36,359 nucleotides of DNA from Candidatus Roslinia caecavium (GCA_904419955.1 CAJFTO010000026.1:1-36359); one strand, 5' to 3'. Shown: positions 1 through 9,271, counted from the first letter of the stretch. The notes: generated by a model not told the origin, from the sequence alone. Numbers and translations are program-made.

Positions 1-420
1 ACCGAACCGTCCGGGAAAGTAACTTCGTTGCTGAGCGATCTGTCGAATGAGATCACGTTAGACAGTCCGGGCATAAGCTCGGTCCCCGCCGGTTGGTTTA
101 AGTTGCCGGAATTAGCCGTCCAGCTTGACACCGTTTCCAAACCGGATACGTATTTCTCAAACTTAGCCGCGCAGAATCTCGCTTTTGAGCCGTCGAGATA
201 GAAGTAGTAAGTCTTTCCGGCCTCAAGCTCGACCTGACACTGGATAGGCACGCTCGAACCTACGCATTCCTGTACATATATATTCTCGGTAGTCGGATCC
301 GCCGCGCCCTCCGGAACAACATAGAACGTCTTAGTGTTCGATACGGAATATGCGTATAACGTAAACACGCCGTTCTCGGGAGCGGTATACTTGAGCGCGG
401 TACCGACGGCCGTTCCGGAC
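1..420 (-). pseudogene. Out-of-frame 3' continuation of the pectate lyase gene (partial at window edge)
   Basis: Reading the minus strand in the frame that would follow if only one copy of the 23-bp repeat at 398-443 were present gives a stop-free sequence to the window edge. It continues naturally from the upstream module: ALKYTAPENGVFTLYAYS, then FYVVPEGAADPTTENIYVQE, then YYFYLDGSKARF. It ends in a second copy of a module (SSWTANSGNLNQPAGTELMP) that also occurs in the main ORF. This indicates the original protein was longer, with repeated C-terminal carbohydrate-binding or surface modules of unknown family. It cannot be translated with the catalytic part unless the duplication is lost or bypassed. 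The true 3' end lies outside the window. Confidence 0.75.
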
Positions 421-2185
421 CGGTACCGACGGCCGTTCCGGACTCGGCGTTCCAACCGCCGTTGATATTCTCTCCGTCCTTGCGGGTCACCGCGTAGTTG
501 TAGACCGAACCGTCCGGGAAAGTAACTTCGTTGCTGAGCGATCTGTCGAATGAGATCACGTTATACAGTCCGGGCATAAGCTCGGTTCCCGCCGGTTGGT
601 TCAGATCGCCCGAATCAGCCGTCCAGCTCGAGATAAGCTCGGTCGAAGGCTCCGGAGTCGCGTCCGGGTCGGGGGTTACGTCCGGATCCGTACTCGGGTC
701 GTAGTCGGGAACGTTGGGATCGTAATCGGTATTTCTCACATACGAGCCGTCGGCTAAAGCGTTGGCGTATTCCTCGATGTAGAGGTAGCCGCTCGCCGCG
801 GTATCCAGCGCGTCCGTCTTATCAAATTTATCTAATCCGTTTAAGTCTTCCCACTCGTTCGGGATACCGTCGTTGTCGCTGTCCTTAGCCTTTACTCCGG
901 TAAGTTCGGGATAGCCGCCGACGTCGCTCGGCGAGTCTATCAGACCTTTATTGCCGTAAGTCGACGTGCGGCCCCTTACTTCTTTAATTATCCTCGTATC
1001 GACTTCGTCGCGTACTATGCTGGCTCCCGCGTCCGCGAGTACCGATTCATACGCTTCCTGAGCGGTCTCGGTCTCTACCGGGTAGTCGTCCGCGTATCTG
1101 AAGTGTACGGTCTTCGCGTCTTCGGTAAGATTTGAATCTGTCCATATATTATAGTTTTTGGTATTTTCATCCTTGTCCACGCCTTTGGCGTTGTCGTTTG
1201 TGACGGTGGAACTTCCGTCTACGTAGTTGCCGCTGACGTACAGATCGGTAGACCAATCGTAGTATATGCCGTTTCCGGACGAGGAGAGCTGGAATATCCT
1301 CGATCTAACGTTCGAGTTGGTGGCCGGACCGTATTTGTAGTAACAGTTCACTATGTTTACGGGAGCGCCGTTCTGGCCGCCGTACGCGGAGTTGCCGCCC
1401 CAGTTATAGATAACGTTGTTCCTAAGATCGGTGAGGTCGAGCTGTTTAGTGTAATCCGACGCGTCGAGATCGCCCATATCAATCCTGGGATTTCGGCTGT
1501 CGTGATGCGCTAAAAGGTTGTGATGGAAGCTTGCGTTTACTCCGCCCCAGATGCCGCCGTAGCCGTGGGAATCTTTGGCGTGAACCGAGTTCTTAAGACT
1601 TTCTGATATTATGCACCACTGCATTGTGAAGTTGGTATTCTCATAGAATGAAGCGCATTCGTCTACCGACCAGCTCATTGTACAGTGGTCGATTATTACG
1701 TTGTTTATCCCTCTTCCGCCGAGAGTGTCGTCTTCGACGGATTTAGCGTCCCCCATCCTGAATCTGAGATAGCGGAGTATCACATTGTCGCCGTATATAC
1801 CGACCGTGTTGTCCTTGATGCATATACCGTCGCCGGGCGCGGTCTGGCCGAGTATCGTCAAGTTGTCGCCGATAATGCTGAGCGCGTTTACAAGTTCGAT
1901 GTTGCCGGCCACGTCGAAGACGATTATCCTGTTGGATTCGGAGACAGCATCCCTTAGAGTGCCCCGGCTCCCGTCGTCGGTCAGCTTTGTGACGTGATAG
2001 ATTTCCATCTCTTTGGCGCCCCTCGCGCCGGTCGTCCACATTCCGCCGCCCTCGGCGCCAGGAAACGCGGCGAGTTTAGAGCCTTCTTCGACCGCGCTCA
2101 CGGGTATGGCCGGAGCGGATATTGTCGATAAGATCGTGCAAATCGCGACCGCTAAGGCGAGCCTGCCGAATTTTTTCCTTTTCAT
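260..2185 (-). CDS. Secreted pectate lyase (PL1-like beta-helix), frameshifted near its C-terminus
   Basis: This is a secreted polysaccharide lyase of the pectate lyase type, expected to cleave polygalacturonate by Ca-dependent beta-elimination outside the cell. The start at 2185 follows a GGAAGAGG ribosome site and opens a signal peptide (MKRKKFGRLALAVAI, then an Ala/Ser/Pro-rich cleavage region near residue 31). Residues 38-420 carry the FPGAEGGG opening and beta-helix features: RGTLRDAV, NVILRYLRFRMGD, NNVIIDHCTMSWSVDE and HHNLLAHHDSRNPR. A Ca-binding thrombospondin-3/EF-hand-like segment (DSDNDGIPNEWED) lies near residue 434. A DPDVTPDPDATPEP linker then leads to a repeated C-terminal module. 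Residues after about 594 are out-of-frame product of the 23-bp duplication, so the native protein was longer. The catalytic domain is intact and may still be made. The exact PL subfamily is not certain. Confidence 0.85.
   Translation of the reverse strand: MKRKKFGRLALAVAICTILSTISAPAIPVSAVEEGSKLAAFPGAEGGGMWTTGARGAKEMEIYHVTKLTDDGSRGTLRDAVSESNRIIVFDVAGNIELVNALSIIGDNLTILGQTAPGDGICIKDNTVGIYGDNVILRYLRFRMGDAKSVEDDTLGGRGINNVIIDHCTMSWSVDECASFYENTNFTMQWCIISESLKNSVHAKDSHGYGGIWGGVNASFHHNLLAHHDSRNPRIDMGDLDASDYTKQLDLTDLRNNVIYNWGGNSAYGGQNGAPVNIVNCYYKYGPATNSNVRSRIFQLSSSGNGIYYDWSTDLYVSGNYVDGSSTVTNDNAKGVDKDENTKNYNIWTDSNLTEDAKTVHFRYADDYPVETETAQEAYESVLADAGASIVRDEVDTRIIKEVRGRTSTYGNKGLIDSPSDVGGYPELTGVKAKDSDNDGIPNEWEDLNGLDKFDKTDALDTAASGYLYIEEYANALADGSYVRNTDYDPNVPDYDPSTDPDVTPDPDATPEPSTELISSWTADSGDLNQPAGTELMPGLYNVISFDRSLSNEVTFPDGSVYNYAVTRKDGENINGGWNAESGTAVGTGPERPSVPRSSIPLPRTACLRYTHIPYRTLRRSMLFRRARRIRLPRIYMYRNA
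398..443. repeat. Perfect 23-bp tandem duplication inside the pectate lyase gene
   Basis: The 23-base unit CGGTACCGACGGCCGTTCCG+GAC occurs at 398-420 and again, identically, at 421-443. Because 23 is not a multiple of 3, the second copy shifts the frame. With one copy the minus-strand translation runs on as ...SGTAVGTALKYTAPENG. With two it becomes GTGPERPSVPRSS and ends at 260. It may be a recent slippage mutation, a reversible contingency tract or an assembly error. Confidence 0.9.
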
Positions 2186-2272
2186 AAATTTTCCCTCTTC
2201 CTTGTTCTTTGATATTTAAGATTTATATATTTTTCAAACCAAAGCGTTATTATGGTATTTATACACAATTTT

Positions 2273-2301
2273 ATTTTATATCTCAGGCTTAATTTAGTCA
2301 A
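2273..2301 (-). promoter_or_regulatory. Predicted sigma-A promoter of the pectate lyase gene
   Basis: On the minus strand TTGACT (2301-2296) and TAAAAT (2278-2273) are separated by 17 bp. They lie 88 bp upstream of the start codon in an AT-rich stretch. This fills the gene-free interval 2186-2497 together with the terminator at 2370-2404. Confidence 0.6.
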
Positions 2302-2369
2302 TTATATTAAGAATAATAAGAAAATAATCCAAATTTATCTCAATATATCAGTAGTTTAAATTTGGGAAT

Positions 2370-2404
2370 AAAAAAGCCGACCCGGATTTCAACATCGGGT
2401 CGGC
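2370..2404 (-). terminator. Rho-independent terminator of the SLH protein gene
   Basis: The minus strand reads GCCGACCCG, an 11-base loop, then CGGGTCGGC, followed directly by six T. This is a perfect 9-bp stem about 95 bases downstream of the stop at 2498. Confidence 0.85.
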
Positions 2405-2497
2405 GCCGCCGCGCTGTTCGTATTATTATGCGGGCGGGATAAAAGTTAAGAATACGCAGTTTTCCGCGCGTTTAAAATATCCGCGTTTATCTTAAGT

Positions 2498-3664
2498 CTA
2501 CAGAGTAAGCGCCGCCAGGTCGCAGCCCATCAGGTACGCGACCATCTGAACGCTGATATAGAGCGTATCGTTGTACATGCATATCGAGCCGGCGTGCACT
2601 CTGCCGCCGCTTGAGGAGAGCAGTTCGGTCTCCTCGCCGTTTACGGTTATAGTAGTCATATCCACAAAGAATGTGACCGGAGACAGCTTAGCGTCCTGAG
2701 ACGGAGCGGGTTTTTCGTATGTGAACGGGGTATAGCTATCCGACAGTTCTATCGGCGTCGCGGGGTCGTAGGTAAACTCGAAGACGTTATCGCTGAGCGT
2801 CCACTCGCCGCCGAATATCCTTGCGAAGTCGTCGAAGCTGATCATCATAGTGGTGTCCTGGTTGGTTATCGCTTTGACCGGGGTATCTATATACGAATTA
2901 CTGAAGTTGGTCTGATCCCTTACTATGGTCACTATCGCCTCGGTCTCGACGCCGAAGTTGACCCATTGGTCGCAGTTATCCGAGGTCTGGGTAACCGTTC
3001 CGAGCGGGGTGTCGAAGCTGTACGTCTGCGTATCTTCGGGGTTCGCCGCGTCCATAGCCTCGGCCGCGTCGTATATCCGAACCAGTACCGCGAGCGCCTG
3101 CTCTTCGGTGTATGTATCCTTGGGCGCGAATCTGTTATCGCCTATGCCCTCCATAAAGCCCATGTTGCAGATCGTCTGGACGGAGTTTAACGCCCAGTCG
3201 GATATATCCGCCAAGTCGGCGAAATCGAACCATATCTCGGTCGCGGCCATCGGCTTGACCTTATTGATCATGCGCAGTAAGATCGTAGCGGCTTCCTCGC
3301 GGGTGAGGCTGTCGTTCGGCGCGAACTCGGTCTCGGACTTGCCGTTTATGATCCCCATACCGCAGAGGAAAGTCACTTTTCCGTTATCTACGTCGGTGAA
3401 TTTGCACAGGTCGGGATCGGAACTGAGCTCGCCGTCGGCTATATGCGACATGAGATTAAAGACCGACGAGCAGAAATCTTCGCGGTTTATCGGCTGAGTC
3501 AGGTCTTTGCCGGTTAGCTCTTTGTCCGGAAGTCTCAGATCCCAGGCTCTTTCCACGCTCTCCGCCGCCCAGTCGGAGACTGTGTAGTCCGCCGCGAATA
3601 CCGACGCCGCGGACGTTGACGCTAAAATGCATACCGCAAGTATGGTTGATATTAGTTTTTTCAT
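2498..3664 (-). CDS. Secreted S-layer homology (SLH) protein with stalk-like C-terminal domain
   Basis: The 388-residue protein starts with a signal peptide (MKKLISTILAVCILAS, cleavage near AADYT) after a GGGAGG ribosome site. Residues 28-205 form three SLH repeats, the second and third easiest to see: FTDVDNGKVTFLCGMGIING and INGKSETEFAPNDSLTREEA, then FADLADISDWALNSVQTICN and MEGIGDNRFAPKDTYTEEQA. SLH triplets bind pyruvylated secondary cell-wall polymer, so the protein is probably held on the cell surface. Residues 250-388 resemble a degenerate copper-amine-oxidase-N stalk domain (VNGEETELL, MYNDTLYISVQMVAYLMG). No enzyme domain is visible. CsaB, the enzyme family that pyruvylates the anchor polymer, is encoded at 6732-9026. 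Confidence 0.85.
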   Translation of the reverse strand: MKKLISTILAVCILASTSAASVFAADYTVSDWAAESVERAWDLRLPDKELTGKDLTQPINREDFCSSVFNLMSHIADGELSSDPDLCKFTDVDNGKVTFLCGMGIINGKSETEFAPNDSLTREEAATILLRMINKVKPMAATEIWFDFADLADISDWALNSVQTICNMGFMEGIGDNRFAPKDTYTEEQALAVLVRIYDAAEAMDAANPEDTQTYSFDTPLGTVTQTSDNCDQWVNFGVETEAIVTIVRDQTNFSNSYIDTPVKAITNQDTTMMISFDDFARIFGGEWTLSDNVFEFTYDPATPIELSDSYTPFTYEKPAPSQDAKLSPVTFFVDMTTITVNGEETELLSSSGGRVHAGSICMYNDTLYISVQMVAYLMGCDLAALTL

Positions 3665-3829
3665 AGTATTTACCTCCCTTGATTTTTATGCGGATATTTT
3701 TAGTTTATATTTATTAGACGTTTATACCGCCGTTTGGTTCCCCCAAAAGCCCCAAATTATTCATATTTCAAATAAGATTATCATGCCGACGTAAACGCGC
3801 AGATAATTTTTAATATAACTTACGAAACA

Positions 3830-3858
3830 AGTATAGCACAGACGCGCGGCGGTTGCAA
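3830..3858 (-). promoter_or_regulatory. Predicted promoter of the SLH protein gene
   Basis: On the minus strand TTGCAA (3858-3853) is followed after 17 bp by TATACT (3835-3830). The implied 5' untranslated region to the start at 3664 is about 155 bases, and no riboswitch could be recognised in it. Confidence 0.6.
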
Positions 3859-3889
3859 TCGCTTTAGGCTGCGATATCAATAATGCGAA

Positions 3890-3918
3890 TAAAAAAGGAC
3901 CGCCGCGGGGGCGATCCT
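3890..3918 (-). terminator. Rho-independent terminator of the phosphoketolase gene
   Basis: The minus strand forms AGGATCGCC / GGCGGTCCT with one G-T pair and a short GC-rich loop, followed by TTTTTATT. It lies 17 bases after the stop codon at 3935. Confidence 0.85.
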
Positions 3919-3934
3919 AAAATATATCGAAAGC

Positions 3935-6316
3935 TTACGCTTCCCATTTCCAGTCTCTGATCTCGGGCATGTCCAAGCCGTACTCTGCGATGTACTGCTT
4001 GTGTTCTACCAGCTTGTCTCTCATCTTCTGGAGGAGATAAGCGCCTCTGTTGCCGAGCTGGGGCAGGTGGTTGATGACCTGCTGAACGAGATGGAATCTG
4101 TCGATCTCGTTCTGAACTCTCATATCGAACGGGGTGGTGATGGTACCCTCTTCCTGATAGCCCGCAACGTAGAGGTCGCGGTTTCTTCTGTGATACAGGA
4201 GCTCGTGTATCAGCGTGGGATAGCCGTGGAAAGCGAATATGATCGGCTTATCCTTGGTAAACAGCGCGTCGAACTCGGTATCCGTCAGACCGTGCGGGTG
4301 CTTGGTATGCGGCTCGAGCTTCATAAGATCGACGACGTTGATGAATCTGATCTTTATCTCGGGCATTTCCTTGCGGAGTATCGTGACCGCCGCGAGCGCC
4401 TCGAGGGTCGGGGTATCGCCGCAGCAAGCGAGCACTACGTCCGGCTCTTCGCCCTGGTCGTTGCTCGCCCATTCCCAGATGCCTATGCCCTGGGTGCAGT
4501 GCTTAACCGCCTGTTCCATCGTCAGCCACTGCGGACGCGGGTGCTTGGACGTAACCATAACGTTTACGTAGTTTCTGCTGCGTATGCAGTGATCGAAGCA
4601 GGAGAGGAGGCAGTTAGCGTCGGGCGGGAGGTACATGCGGACTACGTCGGCCTTCTTGTTTGCGACGTGGTCGAGGAATCCCGGATCCTGATGCGTGAAG
4701 CCGTTGTGATCCTGCTGCCATACGTTGGATGATAATATATAGTTGAGCGAAGCTATCTTCTGTCTCCACGGAAGTTCGGACGTTACCTTGAGCCATTTTG
4801 CGTGCTGGCTGAACATCGAGTCAACGATACGGATAAACGCCTCGTAGCTCGCGAAGAAACCGTGACGGCCTGTGAGCAGGTAGCCCTCGAGCCAGCCCTC
4901 GCACATATGCTCGCTGAGCATGCCGTCCATTACGCGGCCGTCGTGAGCGAGGAACTCGTCGTTATCCTTAAGCTCCGCGTTCCAGTCGCGGTTCGTCTCC
5001 TCGAAGACCTTGCCGAGTCTGTTGGACATGGTCTCGTCGGGACCGAAGATCCTGAAGTTTCTGCTCTCTTTGTTGAGTTTGAATATATCGCGTACGAAGC
5101 CGCCGAGCTCGATCATATCCTGAGCCTCTACCGCGCCCGGAGCCGGAACGTCTACCGCGTAGTCGCGGAAGTCCGGAAGTCTTAAGTCTCTGAGCAGCAG
5201 GCCGCCGTTTGCGTGCGGGTTAGCGCCCATTCTATGGTCGCCTTCCGGAGCGAGAGCCTCGAGTTCGGGGATAAGGCGTCCGTTTTCGTCGAACAGTTCT
5301 TCGGGTTTGTAGCTGAGCAGCCAGTCTTTGAGCATGTCGAGATGTTCGGGCTCTTCCATGGTCATCGGGACCTGGTGAGCGCGGAACGTGCCCTCTATCT
5401 GCTTGCCGTCCACTACTTTCGGACCCGTCCAGCCCTTGGGCGTTCTGAGAACTATCATCGGCCAGATCGGACGCTCGGATACGTTATTCTCTCTTGCGTT
5501 CTTCTGAATAGCCTTGATCTCCTCTATTACCGTGTCCAAAGTCTCGGCCATCAGTTTGTGCATCGTCATCGGGTCGTCGCCCTCGACGAAATACGGCTTC
5601 CAGCCGCAGCCCTCGAAGAATTTGGTTACTTCTTCTTTCGAGATACGCGAGAATATCGTCGGGTTGCTGATCTTATATCCGTTTAGATCGAGTATAGGCA
5701 GGACTGCGCCGTCCGTTACCGGGTTCAAGAATTTATTCGAGTGCCAAGCGGTCGCGAGCGGTCCGGTCTCAGCCTCGCCGTCGCCTATCACGCAGGCGGT
5801 TATGAGGTCGGGGTTGTCGAATACCGCGCCGAAACTGTGCGCCAGCGAATAACCAAGCTCGCCGCCCTCGTTGATCGAACCGGGAGTCTCGGGAGCTACG
5901 TGGCTCGAGATACCGCCCGGGAACGAGAACTGCTTAAACAGTTTCTTCATACCCTCTTCGTCGCGGCTGATGTTGGGATACACCTCGCTGTACGAGCCTT
6001 CAAGATATGTATTTGCGACCATGAAGTTGCCGCCGTGTCCGGGACCGGAGATATAGATCATGTCCAGGTCGTACTTCTTGATAACGCGGTTTAAGTGCAC
6101 GTATACGAAGTTCTGACCCGGCACCGTTCCCCAGTGTCCCACTATCTTCTTCTTAACGTGGTCCATCGTAAGCGGCTCTTTAAGAAGCGGGTTGTCGAGC
6201 AGGTAGAGCTGTCCCGCCGCGAGGTAGTTGGCCGCGCGCCAGTAAGCGTCCATCTTCTCAAGGTACTCTTGAGTAAGAGGCTGCTTCTCAATACATTCGT
6301 TGTTTGCGTTAGACAT
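3935..6316 (-). CDS. xfp: Xylulose-5-phosphate/fructose-6-phosphate phosphoketolase
   Basis: This thiamine-diphosphate enzyme splits xylulose 5-phosphate (and often fructose 6-phosphate) with phosphate into acetyl phosphate plus a sugar phosphate, feeding acetate and ATP formation in the cytosol. About 793 residues is the usual family length. Family signatures are present: [45 protein letters not shown] and the ThDP/Mg site [30 protein letters not shown] and the C-terminal [13 protein letters not shown] are also seen. A TTG at 6322 would also be in frame, but it lies 1 base from the AGGAGG at 6324-6329. The ATG at 6316 has a 7-base spacing and is chosen. The gene stands alone with its own promoter and terminator. 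Confidence 0.96.
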   Translation of the reverse strand: MSNANNECIEKQPLTQEYLEKMDAYWRAANYLAAGQLYLLDNPLLKEPLTMDHVKKKIVGHWGTVPGQNFVYVHLNRVIKKYDLDMIYISGPGHGGNFMVANTYLEGSYSEVYPNISRDEEGMKKLFKQFSFPGGISSHVAPETPGSINEGGELGYSLAHSFGAVFDNPDLITACVIGDGEAETGPLATAWHSNKFLNPVTDGAVLPILDLNGYKISNPTIFSRISKEEVTKFFEGCGWKPYFVEGDDPMTMHKLMAETLDTVIEEIKAIQKNARENNVSERPIWPMIVLRTPKGWTGPKVVDGKQIEGTFRAHQVPMTMEEPEHLDMLKDWLLSYKPEELFDENGRLIPELEALAPEGDHRMGANPHANGGLLLRDLRLPDFRDYAVDVPAPGAVEAQDMIELGGFVRDIFKLNKESRNFRIFGPDETMSNRLGKVFEETNRDWNAELKDNDEFLAHDGRVMDGMLSEHMCEGWLEGYLLTGRHGFFASYEAFIRIVDSMFSQHAKWLKVTSELPWRQKIASLNYILSSNVWQQDHNGFTHQDPGFLDHVANKKADVVRMYLPPDANCLLSCFDHCIRSRNYVNVMVTSKHPRPQWLTMEQAVKHCTQGIGIWEWASNDQGEEPDVVLACCGDTPTLEALAAVTILRKEMPEIKIRFINVVDLMKLEPHTKHPHGLTDTEFDALFTKDKPIIFAFHGYPTLIHELLYHRRNRDLYVAGYQEEGTITTPFDMRVQNEIDRFHLVQQVINHLPQLGNRGAYLLQKMRDKLVEHKQYIAEYGLDMPEIRDWKWEA

Positions 6317-6369
6317 TTGCAATCCTCCTATGATTGATAATTTGATATGTTTTTATTCCTACCGTTAAA

Positions 6370-6397
6370 ATTTTATCATGTTTGTTTCAAATGTCAA
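6370..6397 (-). promoter_or_regulatory. Predicted promoter of xfp
   Basis: On the minus strand TTGACA (6397-6392) and TAAAAT (6375-6370), preceded by TG, are 16 bp apart and 54 bp upstream of the ATG. The interval 6317-6731 holds this promoter, a hairpin and the divergent csaB promoter. Confidence 0.7.
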
Positions 6398-6516
6398 TAT
6401 CATGCGTGTTAAATTTTTGTCAAACAAAAATAATTTTATGTATATAGCAAAAATGGCTAAAAAAAGTCGAAAAATATGTTTATTTTGCCTATTAAAATTT
6501 GGCATATTCGTCGCCG

Positions 6517-6540
6517 CGCCGGATATATGCCGGCGTTTTC
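6517..6540 (+). terminator. Terminator-like hairpin in the xfp-csaB divergent region
   Basis: CGCCGG, a 7-base loop, then CCGGCG is followed by TTTTC. No gene is seen upstream on the plus strand, so it may be a relic or an insulating structure. Just downstream the string GGGCGGGATATAT is nearly repeated (GGGGCGGGATATAT). Confidence 0.4.
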
Positions 6541-6581
6541 GACGGAGAGGGGGCGGGATATATGGGGCGGGATATATAATG

Positions 6582-6610
6582 TTGACTTTTGGAGACAACT
6601 AAGATAAAAT
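6582..6610 (+). promoter_or_regulatory. Predicted promoter of the glycosyltransferase/csaB gene
   Basis: TTGACT (6582-6587), a 17-bp spacer and TAAAAT (6605-6610) match the sigma-A consensus. A second TATAAT overlaps at 6610-6615. The implied leader is about 115 bases and contains the conserved block described at 6670-6725. Confidence 0.65.
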
Positions 6611-6669
6611 ATAATCTAACGCAGAAGTATACCCGTTTGAGCGCGTCGGTTTACGCGGCTTTGATATTA

Positions 6670-6725
6670 GCTTACCGGCGGCGCCCAAGCGTTATAATAT
6701 TCTTATATAAGAGCTTGCAAGGAGA
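6670..6725 (+). promoter_or_regulatory. Leader block shared with the speD leader
   Basis: GCTTAC, then GCGCCCAAGCG (6681-6691), then CTTATATAAGAGCTTG (6702-6717) runs into the AAGGAGA ribosome site. The speD leader has the same three blocks in the same order (12854-12908), with 14 of 16 bases conserved in the last one. The function is unknown. Confidence 0.5.
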
Positions 6726-6731
6726 TCAGTT

Positions 6732-9026
6732 ATGAAGGTTTTAATGGCGACGATGAAACTGGATATAGGCGGAGCCGAGACGCATATAGTGGAGCTGTCC
6801 AAGGCGCTTAAAAAGAGGGGCGTGGACGTCTGCGTGGCGTCGGCCGGGGGCGCGTATCAAAAGGAGCTGGAGGACGCGGGGATAAAGCATTTTACCGCGC
6901 CGCTCTCGACCAAAAACCCGATCGACGCGTTTAGATCGTACAGAATACTCAAGGATATAATAGTAAACGAGAAAATAGACGTAGTCCACGCGCACGCGAG
7001 GATACCCGCGTATATATGCGGTCTGATAAAGAAGACGGTGGACTTTAGGTTCGTGACCACCGCGCACTGGGTGTTCTCGACCAAGTTCCCGTATAATCTC
7101 CTGACCAACTGGGGCGACCGCTCGCTTGCGGTCAGCGACGACATCAAGAAATATCTTATTGATAACTACGGCATAAATCCCGGAAATATAAGAGTTACGA
7201 TCAACGGGATCGACACCGATAAGTTCTCCAAAGACACCGACTACGGCGACATAGCTGAGGAGTTCGGCTTAGAACCCGGCAAGCGCCGGATAGTCTACGT
7301 GAGCCGTATGGATACCGACAGGAGCTTCGCGGCGCACAAGCTGATCGAGATAGCGCCGCGGCTGTATAACAGTATCGGCGACTACGAGATGGTGATAGTC
7401 GGCGGCGGGAACGATCTTGAAAATATAAAAGCCGAAGCGGAAGCCGCGAATTCGGCGATAGGCCGCGAGGTAGTCAAGATCGCGGGCGCGAGGACGGACG
7501 TGAATAAATTCGTCGCGAGCGGAGACGTGTTCGTAGGCGTCAGCCGGGCGGCGCTTGAGGCGATGGCCGCGGAGAAGCCGTCTATTATAGCCGGAAACGA
7601 GGGGTATATAGGCATATTCGACGAGGACAAGCTTAAGGTCTCGATAGACACAAACCTCTGCTGCCGCGGCTGCGAACAGACGACCGGGGATAAGCTGCTA
7701 AAAGATCTGCTGACCCTGTTTAATTCCTCAAAAGAGGAGCTGGAGCGGCTCGGGAGTTACGCCAAGGCGACCGTCGAGAAATATTATTCGCTGAGGACGA
7801 TGGCGGACGACGCGATCAAGATGTATATCTCGATCATAAAGTATAAGCCTATCAACGATATATCTATAGACGAGTTCGAGGGGATAGACGAGTATTTGGC
7901 AAGGCCGGCGATCAGGAAAAAGGGCGATATAGACGCGATGATCTCAGGATATTACGGTTTCCACAACAGCGGCGACGACTCGATATTAAGGGCGATTATC
8001 GAACAGCTCAGCTATATAAAGCCGGACATAAATATCCTCGCGCTCTCGAACAAGCCGAAGGAGACGAGATGCGTATACGGAGTAAACTCGATCCACCGCT
8101 TTAATCTGCCGGGGATATTCATAAAGGCGTTCAGGACCAAACTGCTGATAAGCGGCGGGGGCAGTCTTATCCAGGACATAACGAGCGAGAAGTCTCTGAC
8201 CTATTACCTCGGGATAATCAGGCTCGCTAAGCTTTGCGGCGTCAAGGTCATGCTCTACGCCAACGGGATAGGACCCATAAACAACAAGCGGAACTATAAG
8301 CGGATAAGAAAGGTCCTCGACAAGGTCGATCTGATCACCCTGCGCGAGGAATCTTCCAAGAAGGAGCTAGAGGCGATAGGGGTAGTAAATCCCAACGTGA
8401 TAGTTACGGCGGACCCGGCGTTTACGCTGGCGCCCGTGGACGACGATATAGTGGACGGCTTGCTGTCTAAAGCTAAGCTCCCGGATAACGCGAAATATTT
8501 TTGCATAGCCGTGAGGCCGTGGAAGAGACTGGACGCGGAGTTTGAGAAGAACCTCGCGATCGCCGCGAAGTACGTCAAGGACGAGTACGGCTACGAGGCG
8601 GTGTTCATACCTATGCAAAGCCCCAAGGATATGGGGATATCCGAAAGGATAAGCGCTATGATACCCAACACCGGCTATATCCTGAGCGATTCGCCGACGC
8701 CGGCGGAGATACTCGGAGTCGTAGCCCGCGCGGAGTTCATCATGGGGATGAGGCTGCATACGCTGATATACGCCGCGAAGATGCGCACGCCGGTGATCGG
8801 TCTGATATACGACCCCAAAGTCGAATCTATAATGAAGAGCATGGGTCAAAAATACGCGCTCAGCGTCGAGGAGCTCAATCCGGTCACGCTCGAGGACTTT
8901 GTAGACGAGGTCGTGCGAAACAAAGCTCAAATAGTAGACGAGCTGAGCGAGGCCGGCGACAAGGCCATAGATCTTGCGAACGAGAACGCCTCGCTTGCGA
9001 TCGAACTGATAGAACGCAGAGGTTAG
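6732..9026 (+). CDS. csaB: Fused GT4 glycosyltransferase and CsaB-type polysaccharide pyruvyl transferase
   Basis: Residues 1 to about 385 are a GT-B fold family-4 glycosyltransferase: GGAETHIVELSKALKKRG opening, VNGIDTDKF, VGGGNDLE, and the SRAALEAMAAEKPSIIAGNEG-like donor-site segment. Residues from about 400 to 720 are a polysaccharide pyruvyl transferase: GYYGFHNSGDDSIL at 406, SGGGSLIQD at 474, YANGIGPI and GMRLHTLIYA near 673. CsaB adds ketal-linked pyruvate from phosphoenolpyruvate to the secondary wall polymer that SLH domains bind. The fused glycosyltransferase may extend the same polymer. It starts with ATG after AAGGAGA, and there is no frameshift at the junction. The SLH protein at 2498-3664 is a possible client. 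No other wall-polymer genes are adjacent. Confidence 0.92.
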   Translation: MKVLMATMKLDIGGAETHIVELSKALKKRGVDVCVASAGGAYQKELEDAGIKHFTAPLSTKNPIDAFRSYRILKDIIVNEKIDVVHAHARIPAYICGLIKKTVDFRFVTTAHWVFSTKFPYNLLTNWGDRSLAVSDDIKKYLIDNYGINPGNIRVTINGIDTDKFSKDTDYGDIAEEFGLEPGKRRIVYVSRMDTDRSFAAHKLIEIAPRLYNSIGDYEMVIVGGGNDLENIKAEAEAANSAIGREVVKIAGARTDVNKFVASGDVFVGVSRAALEAMAAEKPSIIAGNEGYIGIFDEDKLKVSIDTNLCCRGCEQTTGDKLLKDLLTLFNSSKEELERLGSYAKATVEKYYSLRTMADDAIKMYISIIKYKPINDISIDEFEGIDEYLARPAIRKKGDIDAMISGYYGFHNSGDDSILRAIIEQLSYIKPDINILALSNKPKETRCVYGVNSIHRFNLPGIFIKAFRTKLLISGGGSLIQDITSEKSLTYYLGIIRLAKLCGVKVMLYANGIGPINNKRNYKRIRKVLDKVDLITLREESSKKELEAIGVVNPNVIVTADPAFTLAPVDDDIVDGLLSKAKLPDNAKYFCIAVRPWKRLDAEFEKNLAIAAKYVKDEYGYEAVFIPMQSPKDMGISERISAMIPNTGYILSDSPTPAEILGVVARAEFIMGMRLHTLIYAAKMRTPVIGLIYDPKVESIMKSMGQKYALSVEELNPVTLEDFVDEVVRNKAQIVDELSEAGDKAIDLANENASLAIELIERRG

Positions 9027-9115
9027 CGAATATAAATAATATAATATATAAAACGTATAGAGGAAACAGTCGCTTTTGAAAGCGTAGCCGACAGCGACAT
9101 ACGTTCGCCTCAGTT

Positions 9116-9145
9116 TGCGCGGCAAGCAGTCCGCGCATATTTTTT
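9116..9145 (+). terminator. Terminator downstream of csaB
   Basis: TGCGCGG, an 8-base loop, then CCGCGCA is followed by TATTTTTTG, about 90 bases after the csaB stop. Confidence 0.75.
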
Positions 9146-9197
9146 GCAGAATGACGGGATCGGGCGTCCGCCTCGCAATATAAACTCGCAATATAAA

Positions 9198-9227
9198 AAG
9201 GAACTCGCGCGTTTCAGCGAGTTCCTT
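9198..9227 (-). terminator. Terminator downstream of mrp
   Basis: AAGGAACTCGC / GCGAGTTCCTT is a perfect 11-bp stem with an 8-base loop. On the minus strand it is followed by TTTTTATA. It sits between the convergent csaB and mrp genes and may act on both strands. Confidence 0.8.
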
Positions 9228-9271
9228 CAATAATAATATAATAAAAATAATACAATAATACTGCGTATCGG

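Larger units (their letters stand above)
1..629. repeat. Direct repeat of a ~126-bp coding segment (1-126 and 504-629)
   Basis: Bases 1-126 and 504-629 are about 90% identical. Both encode, on the minus strand, the module SSWTA(D/N)SG(D/N)LNQPAG followed by TELMPGL and SFDRSLSNEVTFPDGSV. The offset is 503 bases, or 480 (160 codons) once the 23-bp duplication is removed. The original gene therefore carried in-frame repeated modules of about 160 residues. Confidence 0.85.

Noticed and set aside
6378-6602. Plus-strand 74-codon frame between xfp and csaB
   Set aside because: It spans the xfp promoter, a hairpin and the csaB -35 box, and has no ribosome site.
8367-9230. Minus-strand 287-codon frame opposite the csaB domain
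   Set aside because: It overlaps conserved CsaB coding sequence and a terminator, and has low-quality composition.
9027-9271. Possible small RNA between csaB and mrp
   Set aside because: The structures are explained by two terminators of the convergent genes, and no promoter was seen.
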